Source: Pedobacter glucosidilyticus (GTDB lineage: Bacteria; Bacteroidota; Bacteroidia; Sphingobacteriales; Sphingobacteriaceae). From it: DNA of 64,000 nt. The DNA lies in the NCBI RefSeq assembly GCF_002483235.1, contig NZ_DLHN01000001.1:1-64000 (forward strand), read 5' to 3'. Numbering within the stretch: position 1 is the stretch's first letter; each line of letters starts with the position of its first letter. Under the pieces are notes generated by a model that saw nothing but the letters and a program-made list of their open reading frames with translations, was not told where the DNA came from and did not search any database. The translations under genes were made by a program, and so were the position numbers. Below, in pieces: positions 59,389-64,000 of this stretch.

Positions 59389-60312
59389 ATGGCAATTCAA
59401 GAGATTAAACAACAAGATTTATTAACTTTTGGTAACCTAGAAATTTTAGCTAACCAGGTTGTAGAAGGTTTTGTAACAGGGTTACATAAAAGCCCTTTTC
59501 ATGGTTTTTCTGTAGAATTTGCCGAACATAGGCTTTACAATGCCGGAGATTCTGTTAAGAATATTGATTGGAAGTTGTTTGCTAGAACTGATAGATATTT
59601 TACCAAGAAGTTTGAAGAAGAAACTAACCTCCGTTGTCATATTTTAATTGATGTCTCATCTTCTATGTATTACCCTCAGCAAGGTATAAATAAGTTTCAG
59701 TTTTCGGTTATGTCTGCTGCTTGTATCATCAACTTATTAAAAAGACAAAGAGATGCTTTTGGATTAACTGTTTTTGCTGAGGATATAGAACTGCATACTC
59801 CAGCAAAATCTACTCCTGTGCATCAAAAATATATTTATCACGAGTTAGAGAAATACCTGCAACAAAAAACTACCCCAAAAAAAACGCAGTTGGTTAAAAA
59901 TTTACATGTTATTGCAGATCAAATACCGAAGCGTTCTATGGTAGTTTTATTTTCAGATTTGTTCGAAAATTTCCTACATGAAGAGGATCTAGACCGCATA
60001 TTTGCTGCTTTGCAACATCTAAAATATAATAAGCATGAGGTTGTAATTTTTAATGTTGCAGATGATAAACATGAATTAAATTTCGATTTTGATAACAGAC
60101 CACACCATTTTATTGATGTTGAAACTGGTGAAGAATTTAAGCTTAACCCTAAAGATTATGCAGAAATTTATCAGCAAAAGATGCAACATTTCCGGAAAGA
60201 AATGGCATTAAAATGCGGTCAATATAAAATTGACTATCTTGATATAAGCCTAACTCAAGGTTATTTTCATACCCTGCAAGCTTGGTTACTCAAAAGAAAC
60301 AAAATGTTGTAA
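59389..60312 (+). CDS. DUF58 domain protein
   Basis: This 307-aa cytosolic protein has the DUF58 pattern, with FAEHRLYNAGDSVKNIDWKLFARTDR (about 45-70) and a von Willebrand-like metal-site motif LIDVSSSM (DxSxS, about 88). Relatives usually sit next to MoxR ATPases and act as chaperone-like modules; here no MoxR is adjacent. It is convergent with the MscS gene, with no space between them. Confidence 0.82.
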   Translation: MAIQEIKQQDLLTFGNLEILANQVVEGFVTGLHKSPFHGFSVEFAEHRLYNAGDSVKNIDWKLFARTDRYFTKKFEEETNLRCHILIDVSSSMYYPQQGINKFQFSVMSAACIINLLKRQRDAFGLTVFAEDIELHTPAKSTPVHQKYIYHELEKYLQQKTTPKKTQLVKNLHVIADQIPKRSMVVLFSDLFENFLHEEDLDRIFAALQHLKYNKHEVVIFNVADDKHELNFDFDNRPHHFIDVETGEEFKLNPKDYAEIYQQKMQHFRKEMALKCGQYKIDYLDISLTQGYFHTLQAWLLKRNKML

Positions 60313-61143
60313 TCAAGAATTGGTTTTGTTAATATGGTGCAAATATAAATCCCTTTGTGGAAACGGTATGGTAATGCCCTCTTTATCAAATGCTTTCTTA
60401 ATTTCTTCTAATTTATCTTGGTAAACATCCCAATATAAATTGTTTTCTACCACAGCTCTAACTTTAAGATTTACAGAATTATCTGCCAAAGCGCCGACAT
60501 AAATGTAAGGGTTGTCTTTATTGATGACTCTTTTATCAGTAAAAATAACCTCTTTGATAATACTTTTAACTTTGTCTATATCATCATTATAGCCTATACC
60601 AAAAATCCACTCTACAGTACGGTTTGCTTCTGTTGTGTAATTGATAATTACATCGTTATAAAGTGGTCCATTTGGGATGATAATTGTTTTATTATCAAAT
60701 GTTTTTAATACCGTGTGGAAAATTTGTATTTCTGATACCGAACCAATAACACCTTGTGCTTCAATTACATCTGTAACTTTAAAGGGTTTAATTAGTAAAA
60801 TTAAAATACCGCCAGCAAAATTAGATAAACTACCTTGTAGGGCTAAACCTATCGCTAAGCCTGCCGCACCAAGTATGGCTATAAAAGATGTCATTTCTAC
60901 ACCTAAAGTAGAAAGTACCGTTAAAATAAGTAAAATGATCAGAGCGTTATGAATCAGGCTACTTAAAAATACTTGTAAAGAGGGCTCAACCCCTTTTTTT
61001 ATGATGATGTTTTTAAACGTTCTGGATAAAAATTTAACAACTTGCCAGCCAATAATTAAAAGTAGTAAAGCTTTAATCAAGGTGAGAACAATATCTGCCC
61101 CTCGGGCAATAAAGAACTCTTTTGCGTCTAAAAGGTATTCCAT
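60313..61143 (-). CDS. Small-conductance mechanosensitive channel (MscS)
   Basis: This 276-aa membrane protein has three N-terminal helices (about 15-40, 58-80 and 85-110) followed by the MscS cytoplasmic beta and alpha/beta domains. The pore-lining helix has GAAGLAIGLALQGSLSNFAGGI, the standard Gly/Ala pattern, and PFKVTDVIEAQGVIGSV starts the beta domain. It protects against hypo-osmotic shock. It is alone, convergent with the DUF58 gene. Confidence 0.9.
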   Translation of the reverse strand: MEYLLDAKEFFIARGADIVLTLIKALLLLIIGWQVVKFLSRTFKNIIIKKGVEPSLQVFLSSLIHNALIILLILTVLSTLGVEMTSFIAILGAAGLAIGLALQGSLSNFAGGILILLIKPFKVTDVIEAQGVIGSVSEIQIFHTVLKTFDNKTIIIPNGPLYNDVIINYTTEANRTVEWIFGIGYNDDIDKVKSIIKEVIFTDKRVINKDNPYIYVGALADNSVNLKVRAVVENNLYWDVYQDKLEEIKKAFDKEGITIPFPQRDLYLHHINKTNS

Positions 61144-61193
61144 ATATGAATGAATAGTTACAAAAATGCTTCCAAAAATTAAAACTTACTGCT

Positions 61194-62390
61194 TTATTCT
61201 TCTACTTCATCTATAACTTGAAGAATAATTTCACAAGCTGTTTTAATTTGTTCATTAGTGATAATCAAAGGTGGAGCAATCCTCATAGCGGTATCACAAT
61301 GTAAAAACCAATCTATGATAACGCCTTTTTCAATACATTTTGCACTCACTTTTTCTACTTGTTTAAAGCTATGAAGTTGGATAGCTAGCATAAAACCCAA
61401 TCCTCTGATTTCTTTTATTTTAGGATGTTTTAAGAGTTGTCTAAGCAGATTTTCTTTTTCTTGTACTTGATGAATATAACCTTCGTTCAAAATAGTTTCT
61501 AAACTTGCTAAACCAGCGGCACAACTTACTGGGTGCCCCCCAAAAGTTGTAATATGCCCAAGAATTGGGTTAGCTTTGATGCTATCCATAACTTCTTTTG
61601 AAGCAATAAAAGCTCCAATAGGCATACCACCACCCATTCCCTTAGCTAATAGCAAAATATCAGGTTGTATGTTGAAATGCTCAAACGCAAAAAGTTTTCC
61701 TGTTCTACCAAAACCTGTTTGTATTTCATCAAGAATAAGTAAGGTTCCGGTTTCATCACATTTAGTTCTTAAAGCTTGGATATACTCTTTATCTGGAACT
61801 CTAATTCCAGCTTCACCCTGTATGGTTTCTAATATTACGGCTGCTGTTTTTGTAGTGATTTGATTGATTTGTTGTTTTTGATTAAGCTCGATAAAACGTA
61901 TATCTGGTAATAAGGGGCGATAAGCTTGTTTGTAATATTCATTCCCCATAACGCTTAAAGCGCCATGTGTACTGCCGTGGTAAGAATTTTTAAAAGCAAT
62001 AATTTCTGTTCGGTTAGTAAATCTTTTAGCTAGTTTTAAGGCACCTTCGGTAGCCTCTGCTCCAGAATTTGTAAAGTAAACTGATGATAACGGCTTAGGT
62101 AAAACAGCGGCTAGTTGACTAGCAAATTTAACTTGTGGTGTTTGTATAAACTCGCCATAAACGGTTAAGTGCATGTATTTATCTAGTTGGTTTTTGATAG
62201 CCTCAATTACTTTGGGGTGGCGATGCCCTAAATTGCTGACAGCAAAACCAGAAACGAGGTCTATATGCGCTTTTCCTTGAGTGTCATAAAGATAAATACC
62301 TTCTGCTTTTTCTATTTCTAATAGGCGGGGAAAATCAGAAGTTTGTGCTGTATTAAGTAAGAATAATTGCTTTTGGCTTAACATGTTCAA
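61194..62390 (-). CDS. Class III aminotransferase, acetylornithine/ornithine type
   Basis: This 398-aa PLP enzyme shows TNSGAEATEGALKLAK, the HGSTHGALSV loop, ILDEIQTGFGRTGKLFAFEH and the PLP Lys in LLAKGMGGGMPIGAF. It is in the ArgD/RocD/4-aminobutyrate group, but the substrate cannot be fixed and no arginine genes are near. It begins at 62390 (a second Met lies two codons later). It follows the Spy-like gene on the same strand by 33 bp and may be part of its transcript. Confidence 0.85.
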   Translation of the reverse strand: MNMLSQKQLFLLNTAQTSDFPRLLEIEKAEGIYLYDTQGKAHIDLVSGFAVSNLGHRHPKVIEAIKNQLDKYMHLTVYGEFIQTPQVKFASQLAAVLPKPLSSVYFTNSGAEATEGALKLAKRFTNRTEIIAFKNSYHGSTHGALSVMGNEYYKQAYRPLLPDIRFIELNQKQQINQITTKTAAVILETIQGEAGIRVPDKEYIQALRTKCDETGTLLILDEIQTGFGRTGKLFAFEHFNIQPDILLLAKGMGGGMPIGAFIASKEVMDSIKANPILGHITTFGGHPVSCAAGLASLETILNEGYIHQVQEKENLLRQLLKHPKIKEIRGLGFMLAIQLHSFKQVEKVSAKCIEKGVIIDWFLHCDTAMRIAPPLIITNEQIKTACEIILQVIDEVEE

Positions 62391-62423
62391 ATATAAACAT
62401 ATTATTAAGCAGCATAAAGCTAT

Positions 62424-62837
62424 TTACTTTTTCAAATGTTTAATGAGTTCTTCTCTAAACTCTCTTTCTGCAATGTAAAGCGTTTTAATTTGTTCTGGAG
62501 ATAAAACTTGTTGAAATCTTTTTCTGTATTGCTTTTTAAGTTGGAACATTTTTTCATCATAATAAAAATCATCATCAACAAGTTTTTGAGGATTATTTTT
62601 ATTGATTTCTCTAGCTTCTCTTTTCTGGCGAAGAAGGAGGTTAACCTCTTGTAAATAAGATTTATACATAAAAGCAAAACTTTTAGAGTCTTCATCATTA
62701 AGTTCTAGCTTTTTTAAAACAAATTCAATTTTTAGGGCTTCAATTCTTTCTCCTTTTTTTTGTGGAGTTTGTGCCTGAATAGCATTAACAGAAACTACAA
62801 AAAGTAAAATGAAGATGATATATAAAAGCTTTTTCAT
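62424..62837 (-). CDS. Spy/CpxP-like periplasmic protein downstream of a sigma factor
   Basis: This 137-aa exported protein (signal peptide 1-22, cleaved at AQA) is mostly alpha-helical: AFMYKSYLQEVNLLLRQKREAREIN and KKQYRKRFQQVLSPEQIKTLYIAEREFREEL. The LSPEQ-type helix pattern is like that of Spy/CpxP chaperone-like sensors. In Bacteroidota such genes often follow an ECF sigma / anti-sigma pair, as here. It is 14 bp downstream of the anti-sigma gene and likely part of the same stress-sensing operon. Confidence 0.65.
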   Translation of the reverse strand: MKKLLYIIFILLFVVSVNAIQAQTPQKKGERIEALKIEFVLKKLELNDEDSKSFAFMYKSYLQEVNLLLRQKREAREINKNNPQKLVDDDFYYDEKMFQLKKQYRKRFQQVLSPEQIKTLYIAEREFREELIKHLKK

Positions 62838-62851
62838 GTTTCGTTAATTAC

Positions 62852-63451
62852 TTATTCCTGATTTATATCCTGATATAAGTCGCTTTCAAAGGTAGCAACA
62901 TCATCTAAATTTTCTATCATTAAGTTTACATCATTAGCATCAGAATGGAATTTTAAATAATTAATAATCTCCTCGTCAGGAATGGTAGATAATTGATGAT
63001 CTACGGTTTGAGTATCTTGATAATTTAAATAAATACCAAAACTTATAGCTAGCAAAACTACCGCAGCAGAAGCATATTTAAGGATATTTAATTTAAATAT
63101 TTTTGTTTTTTTATCTACTGATTTAGATATGATTTGCTCTTCAAGTACTTCAAAGTAATGCGTAGGAACTTTAAACAAATCAGAACTTTCTTGTTTTAGG
63201 GCTGCTAATTTAACTTCACTTAACAATTTTTGCGTAAGATTCTCTTGGTAAGCTTCTGGTATAGTAAAATCAGCTTTATTTATAGCTGATAGTTTTATTT
63301 GGGCAAGAATATCTTCTTGTAGTTGGTTAAAATAATTTTCATCTACAGTAAAAGGGTTTCTTTTTAAATCATCATTCAAAAAGGTGCTATCTATTTCTCT
63401 TTCCTTATTTTCCTCTCTGTCCATACTCTTAATGATTGTTTTTTTTAACAA
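62852..63451 (-). CDS. Probable anti-sigma factor, membrane-bound, with triple repeat
   Basis: This 199-aa protein has a charged cytosolic N-terminus, one membrane helix (about 122-142) and a short acidic periplasmic tail. The cytosolic part has three similar blocks (residues 34-53, 62-81, 93-110), each with an F-[TK]-[VI]-x-x-x-Y-x-x-x-L...I pattern. It lies 4 bp downstream of an ECF sigma gene, which supports an anti-sigma role. No canonical zinc anti-sigma motif (H-x3-C-x2-C) is present, so it is a different class. An alternative start is the Met at residue 10 (63424). Confidence 0.7.
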   Translation of the reverse strand: MLKKTIIKSMDREENKEREIDSTFLNDDLKRNPFTVDENYFNQLQEDILAQIKLSAINKADFTIPEAYQENLTQKLLSEVKLAALKQESSDLFKVPTHYFEVLEEQIISKSVDKKTKIFKLNILKYASAAVVLLAISFGIYLNYQDTQTVDHQLSTIPDEEIINYLKFHSDANDVNLMIENLDDVATFESDLYQDINQE

Positions 63452-63455
63452 AGGT

Positions 63456-64000
63456 TTAATCAGATGCTAATAAAAATTGTTCTATCTTTTTAACCGCAAG
63501 ATGATAAGAAGCTTTTAAAGCGCCTACACTAGTTCCCAAAATGTCTGATATTTCTTGAAATTTTAAATCATCATAATACTTCATATTAAAAACTAATCTT
63601 TGTTTTTCTGGAAGTGTTAATAATGCTTTTTGTAGTTTTTTTTGTATTTGGTCTCCGGTAAAGTAATTATCATCGTTTAAACTTTCGCTTAATTTCTCTG
63701 ATAGTTCTTCAAAAGATGAGTTGAATTTGGTTTTCTTTTTGTTTAAAAATGTGATACTTTCATTAGTTGCAATCCTATAAAGCCATGTATAAAGTTGAGA
63801 ATCCTGACGAAAAGCAGCTAAGTTTTTCCATACTTTAATAAATACATCTTGTACAACATCATCTGCATCCTCGTGTTCAATAACAATCCTACGTATATGC
63901 CAATAAATTTTTTGTTGATATTTATTTAATAGTAATTTAAAACCCAATTCTTGGGTTTGCGGATTGTTAAACTTTTCTAATATTTCTGAATCCTCTATTT
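63456..64000 (-). CDS. ECF-type RNA polymerase sigma factor (5' end outside the window)
   Basis: Region 2 is in YQQKIYWHIRRIVIEHEDADDVVQDVFIKVW...YTWLYRIATNESI and region 4 in LPEKQRLVFNMKYYDDLKFQEISDILGTSVGALKASYHLAVKKI. An internal TTG (63945) would give 163 aa, but the frame stays open to the window edge (IEDSEILEKFNNPQTQELGF), and these are the usual first residues of this sigma class. The true ATG must lie just beyond base 64000. It is the first gene of a sigma / anti-sigma / Spy-like operon. Confidence 0.88.
   Translation of the reverse strand, partial: IEDSEILEKFNNPQTQELGFKLLLNKYQQKIYWHIRRIVIEHEDADDVVQDVFIKVWKNLAAFRQDSQLYTWLYRIATNESITFLNKKKTKFNSSFEELSEKLSESLNDDNYFTGDQIQKKLQKALLTLPEKQRLVFNMKYYDDLKFQEISDILGTSVGALKASYHLAVKKIEQFLLASD

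Overview
The window looks like chromosome of a Bacteroidota member, most likely family Sphingobacteriaceae (Pedobacter-like). The basis is AT-rich DNA, the absence of clear Shine-Dalgarno sites, promoters of the TTTG-N20-TAnnTTTG type, and typical families: the long-form IspG, an OstA-like protein, DUF5686 and DUF4202 proteins, LytS/LytTR pairs and eukaryotic-like class I ribonucleotide reductase. I cannot name the species. No rRNA, CRISPR array, prophage or complete insertion sequence is visible. One tRNA gene (anticodon CAT) lies near the left edge.

Layout. 0.4-3.2 kb: tRNA, guanine deaminase, HAD phosphatase, S4 RNA-binding protein and aroB. 3.3-9.8 kb: an IclR regulator divergent from a six-gene sugar operon (FucP permease, mutarotase, UxaA-type dehydratase, two SDR dehydrogenases, FAH-type hydrolase) that reads as a non-phosphorylative L-fucose pathway. 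9.9-14.3 kb: RlmD, a PyrR-like protein, a DUF421 membrane protein and a 2OG-Fe(II) oxygenase. 14.4-18.3 kb: cobalamin riboswitch and nrdB-nrdA. 18.4-20.9 kb: an ArsR-controlled operon with an SRPBCC-VOC fusion, then a Crp/Fnr regulator. 20.9-23.3 kb: an accessory patch with a possible truncated lipoprotein, an AAC(3)-I-like acetyltransferase, a decayed gene duplicate, a 234-bp tandem repeat and a frameshifted ParD antitoxin. 23.3-30.3 kb: TilS, OstA-like protein, RDD protein and IspG. 30.5-39.7 kb: a LytS/LytTR two-component pair, a hydrolase, a metallophosphatase-outer-membrane-barrel fusion, an SdiA-regulated-like lipoprotein, and a convergent pair of an HD-plus-PycTM-like membrane protein and a nucleotide-cyclase-like protein.

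40.5-45.3 kb is the aromatic amino-acid operon (pheA, DAHP synthase/chorismate mutase, aroA, aroC). It is preceded by a compact Phe/Tyr attenuator: a promoter, a 20-residue leader peptide with eight Phe/Tyr codons, and an intrinsic terminator whose 5' arm can pair with the end of the leader reading frame. 45.6-53.7 kb: malate dehydrogenase, retropepsin-like protease, truncated haemoglobin, PurU, a DUF4142 lipoprotein, CysM/CysE, and a pheS-lipoprotein-TetR operon with a perfect 16-bp inverted repeat at its start. 53.8-64 kb: DUF5686 barrel, TrhO, GyrB, DUF58, MscS channel, class III aminotransferase, and an ECF sigma / anti-sigma / Spy-like operon that runs off the right edge.

The main regulatory themes, each with a sequence signal, are translation-coupled attenuation (aromatic operon), B12 control of the class I reductase, and self-contained regulator-operator pairs (IclR at the fucose genes, ArsR at the SRPBCC operon, possibly TetR at pheS). 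The most speculative but most interesting system is the HD/PycTM-like protein next to a cyclase-like gene, a possible Pycsar-related cyclic-nucleotide module.
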